Assembly: GCA_026545765.1 (NCBI GenBank)
Contig: CM048843.1
Location: 10,563,501-10,627,500, forward strand
From: Plantago major
Taxonomy: Eukaryota > Streptophyta > Magnoliopsida > Lamiales > Plantaginaceae
Direction of reading: 5' to 3'
Length of the DNA: 64,000 nt
A program made the translations under genes and the position numbers. Below the pieces are notes generated by a model. The model did not search any database. It was not told where the DNA came from and saw only the letters and a program-made list of their open reading frames with translations. This document shows positions 1 to 11,545 of this stretch, piece after piece; within the stretch, counting starts at the first letter, position 1, and the number at the start of each line of letters is the position of its first letter.

Positions 1-904
1 GGAGAGTTCATTGGTTTGTTTTTGTCTTAAAATCCAGATTCGAACTGCTTTTTTATTGGTGTTGACAGTGTTGTTTTGAAAGATAATATCATGTTTTATT
101 ATTAAGAATAAAAATATACACGAGAGTGCAATACAGAAAATTAGGCAAACAAGAGTCTAGACTAAGCCTAGAAAAGGGTTAACAGCTGCCCCAACATCCT
201 TGGTGTGGATAAATGTTTTACCACAAATATCTAGCCCTGCACGGCAGTTCTAACTACAAGTCTGTTTGGTTTTTCTTTTTACCGTCGATGTCTTTATTTT
301 TTCTTCTCCTCAAAGGTCTAATGTGAATCTAGGATGAATAGACTGGGCATTGCCAAAGAGCATTAAGGCTGTCCATTAAACCAGGAGTTTAAATATATAT
401 TTCCTTTTCTTTTCCCCTTTTTCGGTGTGTGTAGTTTCTCTGGAAAGGACGTGTCTTCTGCTATTGTGAGCACTGTTACAACTGCATGCTAAGTACTTTG
501 GCTATGTATATAGCTTAGGAAACAGGAGGAACCTACCAAATTGTCTAGTCCTCCATGCATTTGACCTGCTGCAGTATATAGGAGCTTGCCTGTTTCTGTG
601 GCAAAAAGCTGTGGAAATGAAGCTAAATGGAATGAGTAATTCTTGCCAAAGGTAATTTTTAGCTGCAAACTTATGTTTTCACGGTGATATGCTCTCTCTG
701 ATAATTATTTATGTTATTCCAGTCCATGTTGAAGAGTAGAAGGTTATATAAACCCAGCTCGACATATAAGTTATACGTAAACTGTCCAACCTTGTTGCTC
801 CCGATTACTTGTTATCTTGAATACGTGCAATTTGTGTATTTTAAATTGATGGACACAGCAGGGAATTTTGAGGAATAAGGAGTACTTCTGCAAGATTTAA
901 GAAA
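1..904. other. 3' flank of an upstream PWWP-gene copy (gene outside window)
   Basis: No coding region is visible. A stretch near 845-893 (reading 'agggaattttgagga' and 'aaggagtacttctgcaagat') recurs near 8965-9020, downstream of the readable PWWP gene. This suggests the left edge is the 3' flank of another cluster member lying outside the window. The rest (1-840) has no match that I noticed elsewhere in the window. Confidence 0.4.
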
Positions 905-2008
905 CATTCTGCACAGCTGAGTGACAGTTGTATGAAATACAGAATAATTTGAAATGTGCAAGTAAAATGCACTGCAACTTGGTTTAAGCAAATAAAGACT
1001 TCGAATGATGACTTTTCCTAAATGATATGAAAAGTGACAGTAAGAAGGTAATATATACTATATAAAAACTTTTGCTGCCCTATCTGATCTGGTCTTCTGG
1101 AACTCTTACTGTATAAGATTTTCCTCCACGACCTGTACATCGTTTTCTTGGATTGCAGAATTTTAATGTTAAAAGAAACTGAAATGCCAATCCGCTCAGG
1201 AGGAGCTGAATATCTGGAAACTGAATAACTCATTAATCGAGGTACCCTTATGTTAAAGTCAGGTTCTCTCGTTGGTTTGAGTTTCCATTTCATATAAATT
1301 GATTCTCAGAGGATAAATTTGTATTGTTTAGTGGTAGAGCTCCTTTTGTCCTCAAAGTACTTGATCTCAATTGTCTTTGAATGACTCTATTATGTACCAG
1401 CAAAGTCACTACATAACTGATAATGCCTTTCCTTTAGGGTGAACAAAATGATGTCTCAGTGTCATGCAACTCTTGGTGTTTCTTTTACAACGCCATCTGT
1501 GTCTGTCCATTCTGTTGTATACTGACGTACATCTTGAGCCAGGATAAAGTTCGACACTCTTTCAATTCTCAGTTTATTTTTATGAAGGTCATGATCTTCA
1601 TTGTTCTCTGGGTTATAAATATCCAAGAGAACCGAGGTGATAGGATCCTGCAATGTGGAATTTCCTTCATGCAGTTTCTTTAGTTTGGGACAATAAATAC
1701 AATTTTCTGCGAGTATAACTTTTGGTACTATCCTTTGTGTTTTGTGTTATACAGCCAAAAAACGTAATTCTATATTCAGTAACATTTCAGATTCCACATT
1801 TTGAAACATTGCATTTCCAATCATAAGTCTGATTAGGTAAATTTTAGATTTCTTATGAGGAGCATCACATTTAAAATCATAATCTTAAGCGGCATTTAAT
1901 GTAGTGCCGTACATTTTATGCAAAATGGTTAACTCTACTTTATATTTTTCCTGAAAATCTACCGCGTTGCTTGTTTGATACGTGTCAGTCCTGGCACCCT
2001 GGTTTGAC
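905..2008 (+). repeat. Upstream/promoter segment of the PWWP gene, duplicated at 38580-39692
   Basis: This segment precedes the TATA box of the readable PWWP gene. It aligns along its length with 38580-39692: shared stretches include 'attctgcacagctgagtgac', 'gcaacttggtttaagc' and 'acgtacatcttgagccagga', with scattered base differences and small indels. ORFs here are short and not conserved between the copies, so the segment is best read as non-coding 5' flank. The duplication continues through the 5'UTR, its intron and the end of coding exon 1. Confidence 0.75.
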
Positions 2009-2017
2009 TATAAAAAG
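2009..2017 (+). promoter_or_regulatory. TATA box of the PWWP gene
   Basis: TATAAAAAG lies about 30 bases before a likely start near 2036-2042 and just ahead of an 'aaaccctaacc' leader typical of plant 5'UTRs. The copy at 39693-39700 has TATAAAAG in the same surroundings, so the element is conserved between duplicates. The start point itself is inferred. Confidence 0.65.
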
Positions 2018-2036
2018 AAGCTCCCGAGACTCACTG

Positions 2037-2236
2037 CATTCTGCAACCACAAACCCTAACCTCCCATCGGCGGAAAGTTTTTTCTGAAAAACTTCTCATT
2101 TGCCCAAGAAAAATCTGCCAATCTGTGGTGATCGCGTCCTCCACCCTTGCAGAAACATCTTCAATCATTTATTTTTATCGTTTTACTCGGTTCATCTCGT
2201 ACTTGTAATAGGTGCCGGTGTACGAGAAGATAGAAG
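2037..2236 (+). other. Non-coding first exon (5'UTR) of the PWWP gene
   Basis: Runs from the expected start about 30 bases after the TATA box to the donor 'agaag|gtatgc' at 2236/2237. The donor is conserved in the second copy (39916/39917), whereas a competing upstream 'ag|gtgc' at 2210 is changed to 'ggcgc' in that copy. The matching acceptor is 'attgcag' ending at 3944, 40 bases before the start codon. This gives a 1.7-kb leader intron. Splicing is predicted, not observed. Confidence 0.5.
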
Positions 2237-2879
2237 GTATGCTTCGATAGATCGAAGAATTGTTAGCTTTTCTTGCCTGGATCTTTTGATTGAAAGTAAA
2301 TATTTGTAAAATGCGTGGCTAATCGTAACCTAGTATATTCATGGTAAAAAGGCACTTGTTTGTTTCTGTAATAGGTTATAGTTCAGAATCTAGAATACAT
2401 GTTTCCATTATAATTTGATTGAGCTTCTCGAATGGTATGTTTATATTAGATCTTGGCTTCTGAAAGATCATTTTGTTCCCTTTCTAGTTTACGCAACTAT
2501 CAGGGTCCTATAATTATGCAAAATTAGAGGTTCATAGTTTATGGTATAAGAATATTGAGTTAATTTGAATAATTTAGCTATATGATCATATAACTAATGT
2601 TTATTTAATTCTGATTTTAACTCTGAATGGTACAAAGTACAAACAATGTTTTGTATTATCCTTTGAGATCCTTTTAAACTGCATAACAGTGAAAAACATA
2701 GAATATGCAGAAAATGTGTGGACAAATTTATGAATACAAAGTACATGAGAGAATTGCATATGAACTAAATGAAACAAGAAAGAAAAAATCAAATTTAAGA
2801 CAAAAAATGGAAGTTGATGAAGTACTGAAACCGATCTCAAATCACACTATAATGAAAACGAAGTATTGGTGTTGGTAAT

Positions 2880-3740
2880 ATGCTAGCCAGTTTCGAGTGT
2901 GTTTGGCTCTCCTATACAGATTGGGGGGGGGGGGGGAGGTTCTTGTGCTGTGCAATTTTGTGTTGTTTGATAAGCCTCTATTTCGAAGTAGTTGTGGATA
3001 TTTGGAGTGGAAAGAGATTGCTTTTGTCGTATTATCGTAGAGAAGTATGGTGTGATGCAAGGTGTTCTTTGAATTAGGCCCTATTCAGAGGCTGGGTTGA
3101 ATTCTTTTTTTTTTTTTTTTTTTTGAGATAGGCCGGGTTGAATTCTAAGATACTGCATTATGAGATGGGAGATGGTCCACCTATTGAATCATGGAGTGAT
3201 AAATTGAATGGAAATTTATTTCGGATGCATTCCACTGATCTTTTCTGCTACGATGAATGGCACTTTGGAGGTTTATAATGGAAGAATTTGTTCACAATTG
3301 GGAGCTGGAGGCGCTAAATATATTATCAACTTCTTTATATGAGTTACAAATTAGACAGGGGAAGACACTGGGGTTGTTTGTACTCTAAATTGTAATGGTA
3401 AATTCTCAGATTGTCTCTTTTATAATACTTCGGTGTTACCCTGTGAAGGTGATGATGGCTTTCCATGGAAGCGTATTTGATGATGTAAACTTCCACCATG
3501 ATCATCTTCTTTATTGTGGACTAAAGTGTACAATTAGTGTTAACGACAAATGTTTTGATCCTTTGAGACGAAGAGGTATGTATGTGGTAAACCGGTTAAT
3601 GATGTTGCAGAAAGATGGAGTGTTGGCCGATCACCTTTTTTTGTATTGCGACACTGCACTCAAATCAAGGATGCAAGTTTGTAGTCTCAAAATTTACCCT
3701 GGGTTCTGCCAAGTAGAATTTAGGATGTTACCTTGGTTTT
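2880..3740 (+). mobile_element. LINE ORF2 C-terminal fragment inside the 5'UTR intron
   Basis: Broken reading frames on this strand resemble the end of plant L1-type ORF2. In order they show an 'NKALL...RFG' -like block, a 'GDGPPIESWSDK' block like the 'vGdG..i.fW.D' motif, and a C-terminal zf-RVT-like region reading 'RRRGMYVVNRLMM...DGVLADHLFLYC'. There are stops and frameshifts, a G homopolymer at about 2923-2936 and a T run at 3104-3123. The same fragment sits in the second promoter copy at 40530-41385, so it was inserted before the duplication. It is a fossil inside an intron, not a gene. Confidence 0.7.
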
Positions 3741-3984
3741 GAGGAGGTTTAGGGATAGGGATTGTAGTACTCATTGAATTTTTATATCTGGTTGTCCTAT
3801 TTGGTGTCTTTGAAATACATTTGATTTCTCTTTACTGTTTTTGGCTATATTTCTATAAAACATTTTTCTTACTGAATGTATATTTTAAACTTCTTTTCTC
3901 TGTTTGAAAAGTGAAATTTCTTGCCTAATAAGTTCTCATTGCAGGGTATTGTGCTAAAAGCCGCTGTCTGCATCTGGAATCAAG

Positions 3985-6900
3985 ATGACACAACACCTGC
4001 CAACCAATACCCCAGGAGGTGAGAATGCTGCCGCTCCTAGCACTGGCAGTGGATATTCGGTTGGAGATATGGTATGGGGAAGAGTAGAATCATACCCATG
4101 GTGGCCAGGGCATATATATAATGAGCTATTCATTTCTGACCATGTTAAGAAAGGAAAGCAAGAGGGCCAAGTATTGGTAGCTTTTTTCGGTGATGATAGC
4201 TACGGCTGGTTTTACCACGTGCAATTAATTCCATTCGAGGAACATTTTGGTGAGAAGTCACGACAAACTTCTTCAAAAAAATTTGTGAAAGCGGTGGAAG
4301 AAGCTGTTGATGAAATGTCAAGAAGAAGGAGTTTGGGTCTAGAGTGCCGGTGCAGAAACAAGTTTAATTTTTGGCCTTCTGGTATTGAGGGTTACTTGTC
4401 TGTTCTTGTGGGGGGTAATGAAAAGAATAAGGAATATGTTCCTTACTCTACAAGTCAGATAAGAAAAGCCCGTGAAAGTTTTCAGCCGATTGATATGCTG
4501 TCATATGTCCAGCAATTGGCTTTGACTTCCATGCTCATGAATGGCCAGCATGAAACCATCCAGTTCTTGAAGAATAGAGCAACTCTTCTAGCATGGAGGA
4601 AGGCAAGCTTTGAAGAATTTGATGAAACATATGCACAAGCTTTTGGAGCTGTTCGAGAGCGCCTGCCTCCTCCCGCCGAGCCAGCTGCTTTTGATCAGTC
4701 TACAGGTATTCAATTTTGTATGTGGTATTAGGATAAACTTTGCTTGTCCCTTTCACATTTTTGTTTTTTTCTTTCCTACCGCCCCCAGATGTGCTCTTTT
4801 AACTTCATTGATTTTGCCTTGATAAGCATGGGCTCAGCTGGATATACTTTCATAAAATTTGTTGCCAATGAAGAATAATTTGCTAACCCTGTAACAACGA
4901 TTAAAAGGTGAAGAGGAAAGATTAAGATGCCTGCCAAAAAATGGAAACATAAATTAGGATTAAGGGCTTCACCCTATTCCATTAGTATATTAATGATAAG
5001 AGGTTGGCAGGGCTATCAAGTTTGTGATGTAATGTTGGTAATGTTGTCAGGATTAAAAGCATTTTAGACACACAAACACTATATTTTAGACACACACAAA
5101 CACACTATATTTTTAGACACACAAACACACTATATTTTTTAATTTTTTTACGAATATATTAGGAAATTCATTCCAAACACACTCCAAGAACACTTGTGTG
5201 GTTGGTAATGTTGTCTTTTATACATTTTATTACAAAAATAGACCGTGCTAAACATACATAAAGTAAATATAATACATATTAAAAAGGGAAATTCATGAAC
5301 CGAACCAGTGCTGGGCACAGTCTATGCTTATACATACCTTCACCCCAGCATGATCCTTTGAGGTGTCCTGAATTTCTTCCTTTGTTTTGGGCAGTAAGAG
5401 GTAAATAATCGAAAATGCACCCAGGATTTCCATACCCAATTACAACTTACAGGATGTCTGAACCCAGTTATGTAAAAACAATGACGTTATTAAGTAAATA
5501 CCATGATATTTATGGTTATAATCATGATGTTTGTCCGTCTTTTCTTATCTCTTTATAAGACCGTCTTTCAAGAGAATACTCAAGGCTTTGTTATAGCTAG
5601 ACTATATTACTCATTTAATATTACCTACCAACAGTTTTTTAGATGTTAGGGGTGTAATAAGTGGTATACTATTTAATAGAACTATCTATCCAGTAACACA
5701 TGCCGGGATTTATGCATGCCTAAAAACTTTAGTGCGAAAACTTTAGTGCGTAACTTTGAACTCATATACATGTTTAGATTTTATTTATAAAAATAGGTTA
5801 TGAAATAGGGATCCTTTATTTAGTTAATTGTTAAATAAGTTGTAGAAACATTTTAGGGAATGAGCTAAATAAGTTCGTAAGGAAAATTTTATAGGGAAAT
5901 TGGTACAACTACTCTTAGAAGTTAATTTGAAGCCTTATTCCAAAATCCAGGTCTACACTTTTATACACCGTGGAAACTGGTGTGTGCCTTGCCTCTTCCT
6001 AAGCAACTTGAGCATTTGTCGAAATTACTATGCTTTTACTTTGCACTTAGATTGCGCTAAATTGTATGCTTTTGCTTTGAGCTAAGTTGCACGCTTTTGC
6101 TTTGCTCTTAATTTGCAGTAAGTTGCATGATTTTGCTTTGTCTTGATTTGCTATAAGTTTGTTTAGTGAAATTGTTAAACTTATCAATGCTGTTCGAAGA
6201 TGCAGGCCTGATTGAGAAGAAGAAAGAAATTAGGAGCAAAACTAGTGCAGATGTGCAGGCACTTGTTACGGCAGAGCATATTGCAGGGATGGAGTCCAGT
6301 AAAATTCCTGCTAATTCTCCTGTTTCTGGTAGAGCTTCCAAAAAATTAGCGATGTCTGGAGCTTTATGTTGGTTAGACAATGAAGCCAAAGGCGGAAGGA
6401 AAAGGGGTACATTAGATAGGGTTGCAGAAATCAACAAAAAGAAGAAAGTCGATGCCAAAGAGGGGAAGAATGAGACGCAGCAGCTTGACTCGGGAGAAAG
6501 AGTTAACGGGAGGAAAATGAAGGAATCAGGGGACACAAAGCTGAAAAGGAAGAGCGTCGACTTGAAAGACAGCAAGATGAGGATCAATGACTCGAAAATG
6601 GTGCAGCAAAATCTACCAAAACCGTCGCTGCAAGAGGCTAGCAAGAAGGTGGAACGCATGGCAAAAGTCTCTAACCCGACCATGCTTGTTATGAAGTTTA
6701 AACCCAATGCAAGTCTCCCATTTAGTTGGGAGCTTAAGGCGAGATTTGCGCATTTTGGAACTCTGGATCTTTCGGCAACTCGAGTACTTCACAGATCACA
6801 CCAATGTCGGGTTGTTTATCTTTATAAGGAAGATGCTGAAGATGCTTTGAAGTATTGCCACGAGAGTAGAGTTTTGTTCAAAAACTCGAATGTGAAATGC

Positions 6901-7368
6901 CATATCAGAGGGTATGCAGCAGGGGTGGAAACTATCAGAGTTCCAAAGAAAAATGAAGTATCTGTAGCGGCTTCACAGCCTGTTTTAAGAATTGCTGGTG
7001 AGCCTCAGCATCACCAAGTAAAACTTAAATCGTGCCTAAAAAAGCCGGCTGGAGACAGAAGCTTGAAGGGAGATCGACGAGGTTGGTCTCGCATAAGGTT
7101 TTCGTTGGATGCGGGAGAAAGCAGTAGAAGTGGTGGTTCAGGTTTGCCTTCTGTGGATGATACCTGTAATACGTCGCCTGGTTTTGGGCCTCAGCCAGAT
7201 ATTTCTAGTGCAGATCCTGTGCAGTTCAGGTGCTTTACCAACCCCACAGAATTTGCACAAGACCCAAATGACATTTCACAACAGATGCATGATCTGTTAA
7301 AGAAATGTAGTGATGTGGTCGAGAAGGTGAAGGAGAGTTTGGGTTACATGCCTTATCATCCTCTTTAG
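3985..7368 (+). CDS. PWWP-domain protein with C-terminal RRM-like region (PDP-like), the only readable copy
   Basis: Predicted join of 3985-4705 and 6206-7368: 1884 nt, 627 residues. The donor is 'tctacag|gtattc' and the acceptor 'gatgcag|gcctg'; the frame is kept across a glycine codon. The PWWP domain spans residues about 24-115, with the motif variant YPWWPG at 37-42, preceded by VGDMVWGRV and followed by AFFGDDSYGWF. Residues about 242-395 are Lys/Arg-rich and probably nuclear. An RRM-like fold follows at about 399-465 (SWELKARFAHFGTLDLSATRV), then LKSCLKKPAGD (about 514) and RIRFSLDAGESS (about 536), and a helical tail MHDLLKKCSDVVEKV. Plant PDP proteins bind chromatin and act in histone-modifying complexes; that role is inferred from the family. 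Oddity: compared with copies at 26789 and 29774, the start of the last exon is missing and the acceptor falls in former exon sequence. It may therefore be hypomorphic. Confidence 0.8.
4706..6205 (+). other. Predicted intron of the PWWP gene, with a short tandem repeat
   Basis: No coding exon recognised. A repeat of about 27 bases built on 'agacacacaaacac' + 'tatattttt' occurs roughly three times at 5065-5140. The 3' part (6050-6165) carries 'ttgcttttgctttg'-type repeats shared with the introns of the broken copies (25900, 28290, 29590). The exon start 'cttctttgagtggccg' seen in those copies is absent here. Confidence 0.6.
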
Positions 7369-9404
7369 GAAGTTGGTAAGATGGGAACTGATCGAGCCGA
7401 GAGAAGTAAAATTATCTTGGAAAATGGTAAAGAGCGTAGATGGAGACGGAGGCAAAAGTTATCATAGTTCACAGCGTATATATCCATCTCTGGGCCTTAT
7501 GAGACATGGACGTGTTGAGTTCCCTTTTCTTTTTCGTTTTTGTGTTTTTACTGTTGGGATAGGGTTCTGAATGTGAGAAGTTGGACCTGGTGCAAAGTTT
7601 AAATTGAGGCTGCAGGTGCTGGTGGTGGAACAAATCAGTGTCCGGTGTTCCTTGCCTGGAACAGAGGATAATGGTGCCGAGTCAGATTAAGAACTCCATG
7701 ATAGCTATGACATGAATACTTTCATTTCATCATTAATTGCTTCACCGATGAAATGCTCAAAAGTTCAAGGATTTTTCTATGTAATGTTATCTCTTGCATT
7801 TTAGATGCTACTATTATATATCTTGGGAAAGCAGCAGTCTTGATTTTGAAGCTGAACAGACAAAAGACCATTCTGATATTTTGCGACGAGTATTGTCATG
7901 AGTCATGAGTCATGACACACATCCTTTCAATGATTAAAGTGCATCCCTATTTTCTTGTATTTTTTGTTTATTTAATTCCATTTGTTAGACTAGAGGAAAC
8001 ATTATTTGAATGTATGCTGGATTAATTCTTGCAGAACAATTTAAAGAGAAGAAATTGATGAGGCCTCTTTATGGTCTCAGTTTCTCATAGAGGCTTTTCT
8101 TCTCCACATATTCAGTAAAGAAAATGGCCATGCCAAAAATAACACTCTCATGTTTCTAGGCATCTATATTGATGACTTCTCTTAAAGCATCAAAGATTTC
8201 ATTTTAGCTTGGAGTCTGGAGAAACGAATTGCTGGCTCTGACGATCTGAGGTTTTCTATGTCACAGGCTCACAGCTACTTCATAAGGGCCTCATGTTCTA
8301 ATCTGAGTGTAAGTATATTATTTCTAATCTGAGTGTAAGTATATTATTTCTGTAAGGGCCTCATGTTCTACGATGACATTGACTGTGAAGGCTCAAGGAA
8401 AGTCTCTAGTGTAAGTGTATATAATGGTGTCTTGGTAATATTTGAATTCCTGAGAAGTGCCTGGAAATTCCATTGTCTTATTCCCCCAAGGCCCACCTCT
8501 TTTTCTGCTGCATGTCGGGATTTCTTGTCACAAAATTAATCGTTGGACGTTGCCTGTTATCTTAGTATAATGTTGTGTTTAACTGTTTATTGCATGTAGA
8601 AATTATATTGAAAACAGCTTCATGTGCACTGTGTGTGTGGTTATTTGCAAGATTGTTCTCATGTTTTATATCCTCCATAGGTTTCTCAAGGAGGCCAAAT
8701 ATTTAGTGGCCAGGATGCAAAGAGATCTCTTACGAATGGCCTACTCGTTCTGGAATCGGAGACCATGGTCCGGGATGAACCACAGTGGATGTTTTCTTTA
8801 GATAGCTGTTAATTTGAGGTACGAACATACTGATGCTTCAGGTGATTACATTGATCTGTTTGTTTCCATGATTATTTTGTGTCATGTTCTCTCTTAGTCT
8901 TGTGAACGATTTTCCTACTATATTTTCTTACATCTGTTTTTTAATATTGCAATTTTTGTATTTTTAATTGATGGACATAGCAGGGAATTTTGAGGATTAA
9001 GGAGTACTTCTGCAAGATTTGGGTAACTGCCCGAATGATCTAAAATCTCCAATGGGCAGTTCTTAATGTAATGTCTTACATTCTGTTTATGATTGACTGT
9101 ATTACGTGGGCACGAGACTCGAACAGGATGTTGCTTGAACAAATATTAGAAATATCATAGTTCCGAAATACACGAGGGGTGCATTGTGGGGCAATAAATT
9201 ATACAGAACTTTGTCCTGTGCATGGTTTTCTTACAAAATTCTAGGTTTTTCGTTTTTCCTCCCTTTCATTTTTTATTTATTTTAAAACCGTACTAAATTA
9301 AACAAGCCTCGGCTGTATAGTACATCTAGAATTAGGTGGAATCAAAATTTACCCACCGAGCCCACTGATCAAGGATGCAAGTTTGTAATGCGACATTGCC
9401 CACT
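7369..9404. repeat. 3'UTR and downstream flank of the PWWP gene, duplicated at 36425-38080
   Basis: No gene. From about 7478 ('atatatccatctctgggcct') to about 9350 the sequence parallels 36425-38080 with interruptions. Landmarks are 'gaagttggac(c/t)tggtgcaaag', 'tcagtgtccggtgttccttg', 'ggcccacct', and 'tatagtacatc(t/a)agaattaggtgga'. The first part is probably 3'UTR; the polyadenylation point cannot be placed. A local duplication, 'tctaatctgagtgtaagtatattatt', occurs twice at 8297-8350. Confidence 0.65.
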
Positions 9405-9432
9405 GAGCCAGCTGCTTTTGATCAATCTACAG
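9405..9432 (+). pseudogene. Remnant of coding exon 1 end, PWWP copy 2
   Basis: The last bases of coding exon 1 are present ('agccagctgcttttgatcaatctacag|gtattt', compare 4680-4705), with everything upstream of them lost. Following sequence matches the start of intron 1 ('tgtatgtggtattaagataaact'). Together with 12832-13248 and 25279-25479 this is what is left of the second cluster member. It cannot encode the PWWP domain. Confidence 0.7.
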
Positions 9433-11009
9433 GTATTTAATTCTGTATGTGGTATTGTGGTATTAAGATAAACTTCACTTGTCTCTTCCATATGTTTTTT
9501 TTTTTTTTCCTTTTTGTCTCTAGATATGTTCTTTTAACTTAGATATTTGGCCTTGGTAAGCATGGGCTCAGGCTCTCAGCTAAATATAACTTAGTAAAAC
9601 TTGTTTTGAGAGAAGAATAATATGTTAACCCCAAACTTTCTGTTACAGCGATTAAAAGGTGAATAAGAGGAATGATTAAGATGCCTGCCCAAAAATGGAA
9701 ACATAATCAGGATTAAGGGCTTCACTGTGTATGATATATCAGTATTGTTGAAAGCAACCTTAAAAATAGAAATGAAAAAAAAGAAGCCCCCCATGAAAAC
9801 ATACCAGGAATGTAATGCAATAAAGCAAAGTTAAACAAAGGAACACATAATTGACCTACCTCAACAAGAGAAATGCAGAATTTATCTGCGTCAAGTGTGA
9901 TTGACAACATAGAGATTTTATTTTTAAGATCAACTGCCTGACTGATTAAATTTCGAACTGGCCTTATTTGTTAACTATACTTGCAGATTCAGGTGTAATA
10001 CAAACCATGATATGCATTAGGCAACCCATGGCGCTTGCATGATACCTTTGAGATGTCCTGAATTTCTTCCTCTGTTTTGGGCAATAAGAGGTAAAAAATC
10101 GAAAATGCACCCAGAATTTCTGTACCCGGTTACAACTTACAGGATATCTGAATCCAGTTAGTTGGCTGTTGCATGTAATTATGATCCTCTATGTCTCCAT
10201 ATAGAAATGCACCCTTCAGATCCATATCCATCTTCCCCAACTCCATATTAAGAAAGGCTTAGCTACGAAGCAATAATACGTTTAAGCACTCTTGTTTGTT
10301 GCTAAATACTTATATTGAATAAAAATACATTATACAGTGTTGAAGCCTATTTAATCTGTCATCTTCTTGAATAAAATTGATTCATAAAAGAGTCCCCTGT
10401 CATTATATATGTTTCTAAGGCCAATACTATCCTTGTGGTCACATCTTCTGTGACAAACCCTGAGCTTTTCTCTTATCTCTTATATACTCACTGCACTCAA
10501 TTAATCTTTTCCCTTGAGGAAGTGATACAAGATCCCAAGTGTTGTGTTTGCTTAATGACTCAAAGTCTCAAACTCCTCTGCTAATTTGAGAACTTATCTA
10601 GTCATATCCTCAAAACCTAATATTACCTGATGCCCTCCTTTTTTTGGATGTCTAAATTTAGGGGCTAAATTTTCATTATATAAAAAAATTAAACATTTTA
10701 CATTTGCGGTTTAAGATTAATTCGTAGTCAAAGTTGAAAATATTTGACCCGCAAAAAGTTAAAGCGGAAAGCTTGATCCGGGACGGAGGAAGTACTAAAT
10801 ATTGACACTGTCCAATTTGTATACCTTATATGGTAGTATATATAGAGAGAGTAATAAATATTGCCGACGTCCAATTTTTTACCATTAACTTGACCATACG
10901 TTTACTTTGCATACTGTTAGTTTTTGGTTTTATGTTTAACTGTGAAATGTACTTTCAGAATTAAACTCAAGAACTGGAATAAGAAACCAAATGAATGCTA
11001 CATAAATAT
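9433..11009. other. Intron-derived sequence of PWWP copy 2, with a Stowaway-like end
   Basis: Its first 300 bases parallel 4706-5000 of the readable gene (for example 'gatgcctgccaaaaaatgga' near 4928 and a variant near 9680). No gene is visible. Around 10770-10795 the sequence 'gatccgggacggaggaagta' resembles a Tc1/mariner Stowaway-type MITE terminus; I could not find its partner end with confidence. The rest shows nothing I recognise. Confidence 0.45.
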
Positions 11010-11220
11010 TTACTGCATACCCCTGCTAGATCTTACAATTACACATTAGTCCCTATTGTTTGATTTATTACACCTAGGTCCAAAACTGCCATTCAAGTTT
11101 GACCAAGGATAAAACCACTATCCATGTGGAATATTTGTTGTCCAAGTGGAAAAAGAATTGAAAAACTAAAATATAGAAAGTAAAATGTTAAATATTAAAA
11201 GAGAAAAATAAAAAACAACC

Positions 11221-11316
11221 CCTTCTTCTTCTTCCTTGCATCTTCTTCGTCTCCATTCTTTCTTCTTCTTCTTCTTCTTCTTATTCTTCTTCTTCTTCTT
11301 CTTCTTCTCCTCCTCA
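11221..11316. repeat. CTT microsatellite inside the MULE-type element
   Basis: Imperfect (CTT)n tract, many units with single-base interruptions, within the non-autonomous MULE. Confidence 0.85.
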
Positions 11317-11397
11317 AATCTTTACCCACCACCTCCAAATATCTACCACTACCTACTCCGACCCAACAAGCAAAGACACCGATTTATATACAATTAA

Positions 11398-11545
11398 TAG
11401 AGCTCCGATTGGACATCCATTGACCTCCATTAGAGCTCCAATCGGAGCTCCGAAAATGCTTCCACCGGAGCTGTACAAACAGCTCCAATGGAGCTGTATA
11501 AAGCAGCTCCATTGGAGCTTTTTTGAAGCTCCGATCGGAGCTATT
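11398..11545. repeat. AGCTCC/GGAGCT palindromic repeat cluster
   Basis: About ten occurrences of AGCTCC or its complement GGAGCT in roughly 150 bases, many paired as local palindromes such as 'gctccgatcggagc' and 'agctccaatggagct'. The short minus-strand ORFs here are a by-product of the repeat. The segment could form several small hairpins on either strand. Confidence 0.8.

Noticed and set aside
2921..2936. G-quadruplex regulatory element
   Set aside because: Simple homopolymer in an intron, not shared with the duplicate at 40570.
6108..6707. 199-codon minus-strand Ser/Leu/Phe-rich ORF
   Set aside because: Complement of the Lys-rich part of the PWWP gene.
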